NCBI GenBank assembly: GCA_027437055.1
Contig: DAIAOV010000023.1
Location: forward strand, 1-34,402
DNA length: 34,402 bases
From: Legionella sp.
Lineage (GTDB): Bacteria; Pseudomonadota; Gammaproteobacteria; Legionellales; Legionellaceae
Direction of reading: 5' to 3'
The position numbers were made by a program, and so were the translations under genes. Below are positions 9,628 through 18,936 of this stretch, in pieces (within the stretch, counting starts at the first letter, position 1; each line of letters starts with the position of its first letter). Under the pieces are notes generated by a model. That model saw nothing but the letters and a program-made list of their open reading frames with translations, searched no databases and was not told the origin of the DNA.

Positions 9628-11934
9628 TTATTTCAAATTGGCTTCTTTAATCACTTGATCGAGCTTTTCAGCCAATTCTTCATTTCCGTTATCACCTAAT
9701 GCCGTGAGCTCTTCGCCATAGTTTTTGTATCTCACTCTACCGCTGTTCACGTCATACAGAGCTCCAACCATGGCAATTTCATCCTCTTTGATCATGGTTC
9801 TTAAAATATCACTTTGCAGATAAATATTTTGCAAGGTATTCGCTATATTTAATTCTGTTACATGATTAACAAAATTAATGTTCTGTCCTGATCGGTTCTC
9901 TTGAGTTTTAATCTCGGCATTTATCGCGGGCTTAATTTTAGAAAGAAGCTGGGTAATATGTCCTTTTTCGATGCCATCACAAGCAGAATGAATAGCACCG
10001 CATCGAGTATGACCTAATACTACGATGAGCTTGGCTCCTACTACATGACACGCATATTCAATACTGGCTAGAATGTCATCATTGACGACGTTACCGGCAA
10101 CACGTACGCAAAAAATGTCGCCAAAAGTCATATCAAACACGGTTTCTACTGGAACCCTAGAATCAATACATCCAAGAACAACAGCAATGGGGTGTTGCAT
10201 CTTCGCTGTATGTTTAATGTCTGTGCGGTTTGATCTATGAATACGAATATCTTGTAGGAAACGTTGGTTCCCTTCATGTAGAATATTCAATACTTGAGCC
10301 GGGGTGAGATTAGATTGAACGCCATAAGTGGTTACATTGATGAAATTGATGTAATTATGCACTTTATAACTGTCCTTAAATCCAGTCAAATTCAAGGCGA
10401 TATGTTTGTTTGGTGCTTGCTCTTCTTTAAATATATCTAACAACTCGATAATTTCTTTATCAATGTATTGGCTGTAGCGTGCATCAATAATAAGTTGCGA
10501 GCGTGGGGGTATCGATTCTAGTTCCGCTACTAACGCGGCTTTGTTTAAGAAAGTCATTTGTTGTGGCAACACTAATCGACTAGTGATTCCATTAGGATAA
10601 ATTTCTTTAAAGATATCAATGCGAGCCTGACTATTTGATTTTAAGATATAGAATAAGCTGATAAATAAACCTATCAATATTCCAGCAAGTAAATTAAAGG
10701 CAATGATACTGATTACGGTCACAATAAAAGGAATAAACCGATCTCTGCCCTGAGCATAGATACTAGTATAAATTGCAGGTTTATTTAATTTATATCCAGT
10801 GTAAATTAATATGGCTGCCAAAGAAGACAAAGGGATTTTATTTAAAGCCCCAGGGAGCAACATCACGGCAAATAAAATGAAAACACCGTGTAAAATAGTC
10901 GACAATTTAGTGGCGGCGCCAGCTTGAATATTAATTGAAGTCCTGACGATTACAGAGGTGACAGGAATACCACCTATTAAACCTGCAGTCATATTTCCTA
11001 CCCCTTGGGCAATCAATTCCTGATTGGTGGAGCTACGACGTCTTTTCTTATCTAATCGTTCGCCTGCTTTGAAATTAAGCAGTGTTTCAAGAGACGCGAC
11101 AACACCTATTATTAAGGCATAAACATAGATTTGGGGATTAGACCAAGAAGACCAAGAGGGAGATTGAAGATGGCCAAGAAAATCATGAAGTCCTGTTGTT
11201 TTCGGGATATTGACTAACTGTGGCGAGCTTTGTACTAGGGAGGAATCACTCCATATAAAGACTTCATTCAATAGCACACCGAGAATAACGACAACTATAG
11301 GAGCAGGAATTTCTTTTAATAGTTTATTTTTGGTGTAATCAAAATAAATCAAAATAGCTAATGATAGTGCGGTTATTAATATGGCTCCGGAATTAAGATG
11401 ATGATAGAGAGCTAATAGCGGACTTATAGCAAACCCTTCTGTAATTTCTAAAAGGTGAGTTTTGAGCTCATTGTAGTCAGCAGAAAGAGTAAACGCTAAA
11501 GGCAATTGTTTGATTATTAATAAAATACCTATAGCACACAGTAAACCTTGAACCACATTAGAAGGAACATAGTCTGCAACGAACCCTGCTTTAAAACCAC
11601 CAATAACTATTTGTAGTAATCCTGCAAGTAGCAAAGCTAATAAAAAAGTATTAAAATCACCAAGATGAGCTATCGCAGTCACCACGACGGCAGCCATACC
11701 CGCAGCAGGCCCACTGACACTGACGTGAGAACCGCTTAGAGCCCCAACAATAACCCCTCCAGCTATCCCACTAATTATTCCTGAAAATAAAGGTGCACCA
11801 GAAGCTAAGGCAATACCTAGACACAAAGGGATTGCAACAAGGAATACAACTATTGCTGCTACAAAGTCAAATTTTAAATAGCGTTTAGTATATACGCGAA
11901 ATTTACGCAGATTCATTATACTATTTCCTATCAT
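9628..11934 (-). CDS. SulP-family transporter fused to beta-carbonic anhydrase
   Basis: A 768-residue fusion. Residues about 20-430 are a SulP (SLC26-type) inner-membrane transporter with about 10-12 hydrophobic segments and the family pattern GPAAGM (75-80). Residues about 455-535 resemble a diverged STAS domain. Residues about 545-768 are a beta-carbonic anhydrase with zinc ligands C589 and H642/C645, the D591-R593 dyad (CIDSR) and a GALYDV segment near 724. Similar fusions are thought to couple bicarbonate (or another anion) transport to CO2 hydration; bicarbonate as substrate is inferred from the fusion. Two starts fit: ATG 11934 (AGGAAC upstream) and ATG 11916 (MNLRKF, AGGAA upstream). 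The gene converges on lysR, and tandem direct repeats lie upstream. Confidence 0.93.
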   Translation of the reverse strand: MIGNSIMNLRKFRVYTKRYLKFDFVAAIVVFLVAIPLCLGIALASGAPLFSGIISGIAGGVIVGALSGSHVSVSGPAAGMAAVVVTAIAHLGDFNTFLLALLLAGLLQIVIGGFKAGFVADYVPSNVVQGLLCAIGILLIIKQLPLAFTLSADYNELKTHLLEITEGFAISPLLALYHHLNSGAILITALSLAILIYFDYTKNKLLKEIPAPIVVVILGVLLNEVFIWSDSSLVQSSPQLVNIPKTTGLHDFLGHLQSPSWSSWSNPQIYVYALIIGVVASLETLLNFKAGERLDKKRRRSSTNQELIAQGVGNMTAGLIGGIPVTSVIVRTSINIQAGAATKLSTILHGVFILFAVMLLPGALNKIPLSSLAAILIYTGYKLNKPAIYTSIYAQGRDRFIPFIVTVISIIAFNLLAGILIGLFISLFYILKSNSQARIDIFKEIYPNGITSRLVLPQQMTFLNKAALVAELESIPPRSQLIIDARYSQYIDKEIIELLDIFKEEQAPNKHIALNLTGFKDSYKVHNYINFINVTTYGVQSNLTPAQVLNILHEGNQRFLQDIRIHRSNRTDIKHTAKMQHPIAVVLGCIDSRVPVETVFDMTFGDIFCVRVAGNVVNDDILASIEYACHVVGAKLIVVLGHTRCGAIHSACDGIEKGHITQLLSKIKPAINAEIKTQENRSGQNINFVNHVTELNIANTLQNIYLQSDILRTMIKEDEIAMVGALYDVNSGRVRYKNYGEELTALGDNGNEELAEKLDQVIKEANLK

Positions 11935-11958
11935 TTTAAAGTTCCTATGCCTAAAGTT

Positions 11959-11994
11959 GCATTATTGTAAAGAGTAGATTGCATTATTGTAAAG
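11959..11994. promoter_or_regulatory. Two direct repeats upstream of the SulP-CA gene
   Basis: GCATTATTGTAAAG occurs exactly at 11959-11972 and again at 11981-11994, a 22-bp period equal to about two helical turns, only 25 bp upstream of the SulP-CA start. This placement suits a regulator binding twice on one face of the DNA. A slippage duplication is the alternative. Confidence 0.4.
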
Positions 11995-12093
11995 TAAAAA
12001 ACATCATTTTAGACTAAGTTGTTTATTTTTTAAATCAAAATAACATGTAACTCATTGTTGATTTTGGTTATTGTCGAATGGCTGGCGAAAGTT

Positions 12094-12252
12094 GTATCCG
12101 TTCAGGCAATGGCGTCAACTTAAGCTTTGCGATCCGATCCGCGCGCGTCAGCAAGCGGGTAACCCAAGTCAACATCTGCTCCCTAACGGTCGCGGCTCGG
12201 ATTGTTCCTGAGGTTATTGAGAAGGCTTAAGACGCCATTGTCCGTTCAGGGG
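12094..12252. mobile_element. Palindromic element, family 1 copy B
   Basis: The left end contains CAATGGCGTCAACTTAAG (about 12107-12124) and the right end CTTAAGACGCCATTG (12226-12240), which has lost three bases of the consensus. The interior (12129-12224) is a GC-rich palindromic core (GATCCGATCCGCGC to CGCGGCTCGGATT) nearly repeated in copy C. It fills much of the 417-bp gap between the SulP-CA gene and the GH5 gene; the rest of that gap is AT-rich without a visible gene. Confidence 0.7.
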
Positions 12253-12352
12253 GCATGCTTGACTCTTGGTGGAATGATCTTTAATGATACATTTAGTTGA
12301 AAAATAATCTAACAATGTTATTCTGTAATGTCACTTTGCTTAGTAAAAGAAC

Positions 12353-14044
12353 ATGATGATAAAATTTCTTAGATTTATCTTAATGAACGCATTCGTTTTC
12401 CTAATTTGTTCACCAGTATGGGCAAAAGATGCATCTTACTTGATTAACGTTCCTATAAAAACTTCATTATCACCGGCTCAGATTAAGGTAATTGCGACTA
12501 ATGAGGAAGGGATCGAAACGATTTCTATATGCAATAATTCATCTATAGCTATTCCTTTGACCAGTGTGGAATTTCGCTTTAATTACAATGCGTCAATGCC
12601 TACTAATATCTGGGGAGAACCTCGTGTACATTGGAACGTGGCAAGCAAGGCGGGCACTGCTGTAGTATTAACTGGGAAATCTTCTGATGAGCTTTCTTTG
12701 TCTCCAGATCCTAATTGCACTAATCCACTTACTATTCAATTTAATGCTTCTCCTGATGCTCCACCAGCATCACTACCTTTTGTTTTTAAAATACATGAAA
12801 CCAATAATGCAAATGCTAATAAATTTTTAACTATTCCTACAGTGATTCAGGCCACAAATAACCCCAATTCTATCGGACCTTTTACTACCAAGGGTGGAAA
12901 CATTATTGATAAAAATGCTAACCCTATAACGTTTAAAGGGGTATCTTGGTTTGGGTTTAATAATGAAAACCACTTGGTTAATGGATTATGGCAATCTGAT
13001 TTTGACACTATGCTGCGGCAAATCAAAGCACTGGGATTTAATGCGGTGCGCATTCCTTTTCAATTTGATTTTGTTTTTGATTCAGGCATTACTCCGAGTG
13101 GAATTGCTAATTATTGTAATGATAGTCCTTGTAATACAAATGTCCCTAGAGATAGCGCGCTTCATACTTTTCAGTGGGTCGTTAAGCAATTTACTGATAA
13201 TGGTATTTTTGTATTGATAGATGATCACTATGAAGACAACCTTTACGTGATAGATCAAGCTAAATGGATTAGTGGTTGGCAGCGAGTAGCGCAAATGTTT
13301 CTTGATAATCCCATGGTAGGTTACGATATTTATAATGAACCTGATTCACATGGTTTAACTTGGGAAGATAATGCTAATGGTACTGCCTGGGGAACGGGAA
13401 TTATGTCGGCTGCTCAGGCTATTTATGCGATTGACCCTAATAAATTACTCTTCATAGAAGGAACCGGACAGGCTGCTTTGGGAGCTAATTGGGGCGATGG
13501 TTTTGCCACGGATGATGTGACGGTTTCTCAGGGAATCAGTAATCCTAAAAACTTTTTTACACGACTATTTTCAGCGCCTTACCTGAATCAAATTGTGATT
13601 TCCCCTCATATTTACGGACCAGATGGGACAAATAATGGTGGACCTGATCATTCGAACCAAGAGGTAGCTTATGCTGTCTGGTCACGTTTAAATGGTTATT
13701 TGTTTAATAATTTTCTAAATATAAATAACACTAGTGGAAGTGGTTTTTGCATCAATGGCTCGTGTCATTTATTCCCTATTGCTGTGGGAGAGTTTGGTGG
13801 GAAATTTGATCCTAGCGATCCGTACTATACAAAAGACGTGGCAACATTAATCAATGTAGCGACTTATTTAACTAAGATGGGAAGCGGAAATTCTGCTGCG
13901 CCAAGCTGGTTTTATTGGGATTGGAATCCTAATAGTGGTAACACCGGAGGCATTCTAAAAAATGACTGGACTACCATAGACTGTAATAAAGTTAATTATT
14001 TAAAACAGTATTTGTTATTGACTCCAGCGCCAGGGATTTGCTAA
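12353..14044 (+). CDS. Secreted GH5-family glycosidase (endoglucanase-like)
   Basis: A 563-residue protein with an N-terminal signal peptide (hydrophobic 5-22, cleavage near VWA-KD at 24/25). Residues about 28-150 form a beta-rich domain resembling a carbohydrate-binding or Ig-like module. Residues about 175-550 are a GH5 catalytic barrel with GFNAVRIPF (228-236), H292, the acid/base E329 in YNEP, H419 in SPHIYG, the nucleophile E480 in VGEFGG and an aromatic floor WFYWDW (519-524). It probably hydrolyses beta-1,4-glucan outside the cell, by way of Sec and then type II secretion as known for Legionella cellulases. Two ATG codons are adjacent (12353, 12356) and the ribosome site is weak. The gene is flanked by family 1 copies B and C. 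The substrate is inferred. Confidence 0.9.
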   Translation: MMIKFLRFILMNAFVFLICSPVWAKDASYLINVPIKTSLSPAQIKVIATNEEGIETISICNNSSIAIPLTSVEFRFNYNASMPTNIWGEPRVHWNVASKAGTAVVLTGKSSDELSLSPDPNCTNPLTIQFNASPDAPPASLPFVFKIHETNNANANKFLTIPTVIQATNNPNSIGPFTTKGGNIIDKNANPITFKGVSWFGFNNENHLVNGLWQSDFDTMLRQIKALGFNAVRIPFQFDFVFDSGITPSGIANYCNDSPCNTNVPRDSALHTFQWVVKQFTDNGIFVLIDDHYEDNLYVIDQAKWISGWQRVAQMFLDNPMVGYDIYNEPDSHGLTWEDNANGTAWGTGIMSAAQAIYAIDPNKLLFIEGTGQAALGANWGDGFATDDVTVSQGISNPKNFFTRLFSAPYLNQIVISPHIYGPDGTNNGGPDHSNQEVAYAVWSRLNGYLFNNFLNINNTSGSGFCINGSCHLFPIAVGEFGGKFDPSDPYYTKDVATLINVATYLTKMGSGNSAAPSWFYWDWNPNSGNTGGILKNDWTTIDCNKVNYLKQYLLLTPAPGIC

Positions 14045-14206
14045 AACCGTTCACCCTAAATGCGGGGGAGCGTCATCTTTGGCCCCGCTTTAACGAAAAA
14101 CTTGCTGATAAATGCTCACATATTGATGTATGCTGCGCTTTTTCAGCAATTTTTTTGTCAAATCGGAACTCAAACCTGGCACTCCTCCAAGATTCAAGAT
14201 TACTCT

Positions 14207-14454
14207 CCGGACAGTTAATGGAGTCAACTTAAACCGCGCGATCCGAGCCGCGCACGTCAGCAAGCGGATACCCCAAGCTAACATCCGCTCCCTAACGGTC
14301 GCGGCTCGGATTATCTCGAGGTTATTGAGAAGTTACGTTATAAACGCTCTCAAAGACGCACTCTGTAACCGTTTGATTTTACAGAATTTGTCTTTGGTGA
14401 TATTTACCCCTAATGGGGGGCGACTTAAGTTGACGCCATTACCTAAACAATTAC
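14207..14454. mobile_element. Palindromic element, family 1 copy C (possibly composite)
   Basis: The left end carries AATGGAGTCAACTTAA (14217-14232) and the right end CTTAAGTTGACGCCATT (14424-14440), which continues as a consensus-like 30-bp terminus to about 14453. The interior 14238-14332 closely matches the core of copy B in the same orientation. A further stretch of about 90 bp follows (14333-14423), including a second degenerate terminus near 14353-14376. The 430-bp gap 14045-14475 otherwise holds only a weak hairpin (GCGGGG 14062-14067 with CCCCGC 14083-14088) just after the GH5 stop. Confidence 0.65.
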
Positions 14455-14475
14455 GGTGGAGAGAGGCTAAAAAAA

Positions 14476-15321
14476 CTATTCTTCAATAATTACAAACTCT
14501 TCCGCTTGAAAAACCTCTTCTTCACTATCAGCATGAGGAGTAATTAATTCCTGCTCTAAGTTTTTGAAGTTCCACATGCTTTGATCCATTAATTGACTGG
14601 GTTTGAGACTTTGTAGCGCGTGAAGAATATTACTTGGCACTTTAGGATTTTCTGCAGCTAATTGATCAATGACATGAGCTACTTTTTTGCGCATTAAATT
14701 TTCCTGAGAACCACATAAATTACAGGGAATAATAGGGAACTCCTGTGCTGTGGCAAAAGTAATAATATCTTTTTCTTGAACATAACACATAGGGCGAATA
14801 ACTATATGCTTTTTATTGTCACTTAATAACTTAGGAGGCATAGAGCGGATATCACCGTTATATAATATAGACATCATTAAGGTACGAATTAAATCATCTC
14901 TGTGATGGCCAAGAGCGATTTTGGTGAAACCTTTCTCTTCAGCATAGCGATAAATAATTCCTCGTCTTAAACGAGAGCATAAAGAACAATAAGTTTTCCC
15001 TTCTGGAATTTTTTCTTTGACTATGCTGTAGGTATCGCGGCTGAGTATTTCATAAGGAATGTTTTTGTTTTCAAGCCACTGGCGTAAGGCAGAATCATTC
15101 CAACCGGGTTGTGCTTGATCTAAGGTAAAAGCAAATACTTCGAACTTATTTCCTGAACGACGCCGTAAATGCTCTAATAGAGTTAACATGGTGAATGAGT
15201 CCTTTCCACCAGATAGACAGACCATCACTCTATCCCCTCGTTGGATCATATTAAAATCAGCAATTGCTTTACCTGTGTAATGCAATAATTTTTTTTCGAC
15301 AGATGATAAATTCGATGACAT
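14476..15321 (-). CDS. ttcA: tRNA 2-thiocytidine(32) synthetase TtcA
   Basis: Thiolates cytidine 32 of certain tRNAs in the cytoplasm, using ATP and an iron-sulfur cluster. The 281 residues carry the PP-loop SGGKDS (37-42) and the paired cysteines C112/C115 (CSLC) and C200/C203 (CNLC) of the TtcA family, plus GHHRDD (138-143) and IVIRPMCY-type segments close to the E. coli protein. ATG 15321 follows AGGTTG and lies 17 bp after the tolC stop, so it is the last gene of a methyltransferase-tolC-ttcA transcription unit. The C-terminal 25 residues are acidic. Identification is secure. Confidence 0.95.
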   Translation of the reverse strand: MSSNLSSVEKKLLHYTGKAIADFNMIQRGDRVMVCLSGGKDSFTMLTLLEHLRRRSGNKFEVFAFTLDQAQPGWNDSALRQWLENKNIPYEILSRDTYSIVKEKIPEGKTYCSLCSRLRRGIIYRYAEEKGFTKIALGHHRDDLIRTLMMSILYNGDIRSMPPKLLSDNKKHIVIRPMCYVQEKDIITFATAQEFPIIPCNLCGSQENLMRKKVAHVIDQLAAENPKVPSNILHALQSLKPSQLMDQSMWNFKNLEQELITPHADSEEEVFQAEEFVIIEE

Positions 15322-15338
15322 AAAACAACCTGAATATG

Positions 15339-16709
15339 TTATTTGGAAGCAAGGCTTTTTTCAGGATAAAATCCATTTACCCTAGTAGTATTTAACCATG
15401 AGTTGACTAATTCTAAATCATTAACATTTAATGTACCAGCAAGATATTTTAAAGTTAACATGGAATTAATCAAATTATACTGATCGCTTGCTAATTGTTG
15501 TTGGGCTTCAAATAGGCGCTGTTGCGCATTCACTACGTCAACCATGGTCCGCGTGCCTACCTCAAACTGTGCCTCGGTACTTTCTAGAGAATTCTGTTGT
15601 GAAATAATAGTTTGCCTGTCTGCTTTGACTTTACTAATTCCGTCAATAATTGTATTAAAAGCGATGCGGCTATTAACTACGACGTCTCTGTAAGTTTGTT
15701 CCATTTGCTCACTGCTGCCCTGGTAATTAAATTGAGCTTGTCGTGTTTGCGATTGGACTAATCCACCTTGGAAAATGGGAAAATTCATCGCAATGGCAAC
15801 GTTAGCTTGAGTTTGTTTGGTGGGAACAAATACATCATTAGTATTGTGCGATATATTACGTGTTTGCGTGGCATTACTTTGAATGGCAAAGACCGGCCAG
15901 TTACCTGCGGACAAGGCTTTTACATTTTCTTTAGCCATTTCAAGATTATATTTGGCGGCATATAACTTATAATTTTGCTTTAACCCTGTATCTATCCATT
16001 GATCAACGTTATTTGGTTCTGGCTTAATTAAAGGGATCTTGCTGTCTCGCAGACGAGCCAATTCATCATAAACATGATTCGTGAGTTTTCTTAAGTTTTC
16101 ACTTTGATTAATTTGATTATTACGGGCAGCAATCACGGTAGCTATGGATTGATCATAAGCGGCTTTAGCTTCGTAAACAGAAGTAATTGCATCCAGTCCT
16201 ACTTTAAAGCGTTGAGTTGCTTGCTCTAGTTGGCGTTTGTTAGCGCGTTTTTTTGCTTCGGCAAATTCTAAAGTATCTTTGGCCAATAACACATCAAAAT
16301 AGGCTTTCGCAGTTCTTAAAATTAAATTTTGCGCTGCATCGTTAAATGTTGCCTGCGCTGCTTTAACTGAGGCCTTGGCTTGCTGTATTTTAGCCCAGGC
16401 TCGATAGTTAAAAACCGCTTGAGAAGCGGTGACTTGCCACTGGGTATTTCCATAATAGGTATTAGCACTAAAGAGTCCATCTGCTACTCTTTGAACATTT
16501 CGTCCTGCTAGAGTATTAATACCAACTTGAGGAAAAAGCGCTGCTCGTGCTTGAGGAATAGCTTCTGTACTGGACATGTAAGTATCATAAGCACTTTTAA
16601 ATGTCGTATCAGTCTCAAGGGCTTGTTTGTAAATATCCATGAGATCTGTGGCATAAACATGCGTCGTTAGACACAAAGATGCCATACAAAAGAACAGCGA
16701 TTTTTTCAT
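15339..16709 (-). CDS. tolC: TolC-family outer membrane efflux protein
   Basis: Trimeric outer-membrane channel that pairs with inner-membrane pumps or type I exporters. The product is 456 residues with a signal peptide ([14 protein letters not shown]..., cleavage after VYA at about 20). It has two outer membrane efflux protein repeats, each mainly long helices rich in A, Q and N, starting [13 protein letters not shown] and SWLNTTR near the end as in TolC. The start is 11 bp after the stop of the upstream methyltransferase gene and ttcA follows within 17 bp. No pump or adaptor gene is adjacent, which is usual for a shared TolC. Confidence 0.93.
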   Translation of the reverse strand: MKKSLFFCMASLCLTTHVYATDLMDIYKQALETDTTFKSAYDTYMSSTEAIPQARAALFPQVGINTLAGRNVQRVADGLFSANTYYGNTQWQVTASQAVFNYRAWAKIQQAKASVKAAQATFNDAAQNLILRTAKAYFDVLLAKDTLEFAEAKKRANKRQLEQATQRFKVGLDAITSVYEAKAAYDQSIATVIAARNNQINQSENLRKLTNHVYDELARLRDSKIPLIKPEPNNVDQWIDTGLKQNYKLYAAKYNLEMAKENVKALSAGNWPVFAIQSNATQTRNISHNTNDVFVPTKQTQANVAIAMNFPIFQGGLVQSQTRQAQFNYQGSSEQMEQTYRDVVVNSRIAFNTIIDGISKVKADRQTIISQQNSLESTEAQFEVGTRTMVDVVNAQQRLFEAQQQLASDQYNLINSMLTLKYLAGTLNVNDLELVNSWLNTTRVNGFYPEKSLASK

Positions 16710-16720
16710 GCAAAACGTTC

Positions 16721-17374
16721 CTAGAAGACAAATTCTTTTGGCCTTAAGTTATCCAAAAGTGGGGGAATATCAGTTTCAAAAAGTAAGGATGTTTGCCAAC
16801 CATCATTATGATCCAAACTGTATAAATTCCCTTTCATTATAGGTGATTTGCCTTCTATGGCGAATAATTTCCCACCAGGTAACAGCTGAAGTTTATGTGT
16901 TTTGGTTAGTTTTGGTAAAGAACCAGTAAACACTATAACGTCATAAGGTGCCTTTTCTAACCATCCACGACATCCATCGCCGGTGATTAGCTCAACATTA
17001 TTACATTCATATGCTTGCAATTTACGAGCAGCATTAGATGTAAAATCAGAAAAATAATCAATACTGATTACTTGCTTACATAACTTACTGAGCAGGGCAG
17101 TAAAAAAACCAGTACCGGTTCCCACCTCCAGGACAGTTTCAGTTCCCTGAAGTTCAAGTGCTTGTAATATAGTCCCTTCCTCAAGAGGAGTTAGCATCCT
17201 TTGGCCATGAGCTAAGGGAATTTGCAGATCAGAATAGGCAAACTGAGCATACAGTTCGGGTACAAATTCGTGACGAGGAATAAGATCATATAAATCTAGG
17301 ATAGATTCATTTAAAACATCGCCAGTCCTTAACTGTTGTTTGACCATGTTAATACGTGCATTGTGATTGCTCAT
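16721..17374 (-). CDS. Protein-L-isoaspartate O-methyltransferase family protein
   Basis: The 217 residues have the PCMT layout: an N-terminal helical part (MVKQQLRTGDVLN), the PRHEFVP and QRMLTP segments typical of the family, and the SAM-binding glycine motif EVGTGTGF (about 83-90), followed by a Rossmann-like methyltransferase core. True Pcm proteins repair isoaspartyl residues. This one belongs to the shorter family commonly encoded beside tolC, and its substrate need not be isoaspartate. It heads the operon with tolC and ttcA. No strong promoter stands out in the 236 bp before it. Confidence 0.85.
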   Translation of the reverse strand: MSNHNARINMVKQQLRTGDVLNESILDLYDLIPRHEFVPELYAQFAYSDLQIPLAHGQRMLTPLEEGTILQALELQGTETVLEVGTGTGFFTALLSKLCKQVISIDYFSDFTSNAARKLQAYECNNVELITGDGCRGWLEKAPYDVIVFTGSLPKLTKTHKLQLLPGGKLFAIEGKSPIMKGNLYSLDHNDGWQTSLLFETDIPPLLDNLRPKEFVF

Positions 17375-17553
17375 TTGTTCTACCGAGTTGATTGGTTTTA
17401 TATACTTCGTACGGGTCTATAATTTAAATTACGACGCTTACGAAAGGAGTATAGGTTAAAACTTTGGGGTGATTTTAGCAAGAAATTGGCTGATGTGCTA
17501 AGAATTAATATTGGAAAATAAAAAGTTCTAATTTTTCTTAATAGTATTGCATG

Positions 17554-17580
17554 GTGACTATGTTTAAAATTTGTTATGAT
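17554..17580 (+). promoter_or_regulatory. Weak candidate promoter of kbl
   Basis: GTGACT (17554-17559), 15-bp spacer, TATGAT (17575-17580), 30 bp before the kbl GTG. The -10 is good but the -35 is poor and the spacing short, so this is tentative. Confidence 0.25.
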
Positions 17581-17610
17581 TTGCAACTTTAGCTATCCAA
17601 GGAGAGTACA

Positions 17611-18795
17611 GTGCTTGAGCAATTCACTAATTTTTTGCAAACCGAATTGGAAACATTAAAAGCCGATGGTTTATATAAATCAGAGCGTGTTATTTCCAGT
17701 CAGCAACAAGCAGATGTAATGGTCAATGATAAAGAGGTTATTAACCTTTGTGCTAACAATTATTTAGGTTTAGCCAATGATCCGCAATTAATTGCTGAAG
17801 GTCAGAAGGCCTTGGATAAATACGGTTATGGTATGGCATCGGTTCGTTTTATTTGTGGCACTCAAACTCCTCATAAACAACTGGAGCAAAAGGTTAGTCA
17901 ATTTTTGGGTAAAGAAGATACTATATTATATTCTTCTTGCTTTGATGCGAACACCGGTCTTTTTGAAACCTTATTAGGAGAAGAAGACGCTATTATCAGC
18001 GATGCATTAAACCACGCCAGTATTATTGATGGAATTAGGCTATGTAAGGCTGCACGATATAGATACGCCAATAATGATATGAAAGCCTTGGAAGAACAAT
18101 TAATTGCAGCAAAACATGCTCGTTTTCGTTTAATTGCCACTGACGGTGTTTTTTCTATGGATGGTATTCTAGCAAACCTCCCTGCCATCTGTGAATTGGC
18201 TGATAAATACGATGCTATGGTCATGGTCGATGATTCTCATGCAGTTGGTTTTATGGGTAAAACGGGGCGTGGAACCCCGGAACATTTTGGGGTAAGTGAT
18301 CGAATTGATATTATTACAGGGACGCTTGGTAAAGCGTTAGGGGGAGCCTCTGGGGGGTACACTTCTGCAAATAAAGTTATTGTGGAGTGGTTGCGCCAAC
18401 GTTCCAGGCCTTATTTGTTTTCTAACACTCTAGCACCAATGATTGCTCATACTTCTTGTGTTGTTTTAGATAACCTAATGAGAAGTAATCAATTGGCGGA
18501 AAAATTAAAAAGCAATAGCCGTTACTTCCGTGAGGGAATGACACGTTTAGGATTTAATTTAATTCCTGGAGAGCATGCTATTATTCCTGTTATGTTAGGT
18601 GATGCGGCTTTAGCCAGTCGTATAGCTAATCGTTTGTTAGAATTAGGTATTTATGTCGTTGGTTTTTCTTATCCAGTAGTGCCAAAAGGTTTGGCGCGAA
18701 TTCGTACTCAAATGTCTGCTGCTCTTGATACGCATCATTTAGATAAAGCACTTCAGGCCTTTGAGACGGTAGGCAAGGAATTTTCTGTTATATAG
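17611..18795 (+). CDS. kbl: Glycine C-acetyltransferase (2-amino-3-ketobutyrate CoA ligase)
   Basis: PLP enzyme that cleaves 2-amino-3-ketobutyrate with CoA to glycine and acetyl-CoA, the second step of threonine catabolism after Tdh. The 394 residues match the family length. They show [28 protein letters not shown] (206-214) and the PLP lysine K241 in [10 protein letters not shown]. The start is GTG 17611, with AAGGAGAG just upstream and no better ATG. tdh follows on the same strand, with a 141-bp gap that holds a strong palindrome. Identification is secure. Confidence 0.97.
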   Translation: MLEQFTNFLQTELETLKADGLYKSERVISSQQQADVMVNDKEVINLCANNYLGLANDPQLIAEGQKALDKYGYGMASVRFICGTQTPHKQLEQKVSQFLGKEDTILYSSCFDANTGLFETLLGEEDAIISDALNHASIIDGIRLCKAARYRYANNDMKALEEQLIAAKHARFRLIATDGVFSMDGILANLPAICELADKYDAMVMVDDSHAVGFMGKTGRGTPEHFGVSDRIDIITGTLGKALGGASGGYTSANKVIVEWLRQRSRPYLFSNTLAPMIAHTSCVVLDNLMRSNQLAEKLKSNSRYFREGMTRLGFNLIPGEHAIIPVMLGDAALASRIANRLLELGIYVVGFSYPVVPKGLARIRTQMSAALDTHHLDKALQAFETVGKEFSVI

Positions 18796-18796
18796 G

Positions 18797-18903
18797 AGCT
18801 GTTAATCAGTTCATCATCTTCGCCAAAATGCTTTGATTTTTTGTGCTTTATTGCTGAAAAATCAAAGCATTTTGTCTTAAGATGGCGAATGGTTAGCTGG
18901 TCC
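18797..18903. mobile_element. Palindromic element, family 2 copy b, between kbl and tdh
   Basis: AAAATGCTTTGATTTTT (18825-18841) pairs perfectly with its reverse complement at 18857-18873 around a 15-base loop. The outer parts (CTTCGCCAAAATGCT, GGCGAATGGTTAGCTGG) align with the family 2 copy at 21675, although the terminal bases have diverged. It begins directly after the kbl stop and would form a very stable hairpin in a kbl-tdh transcript. Confidence 0.6.
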
Positions 18904-18936
18904 TAGTAAACTTACGAAATTATTCTGAGGAGCTAC

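Noticed and set aside
14038-14489. Several ORFs of 64-119 codons between the GH5 gene and ttcA
   Set aside because: They are translations of the family 1 repeat and overlap on both strands without ribosome sites or protein-like composition.
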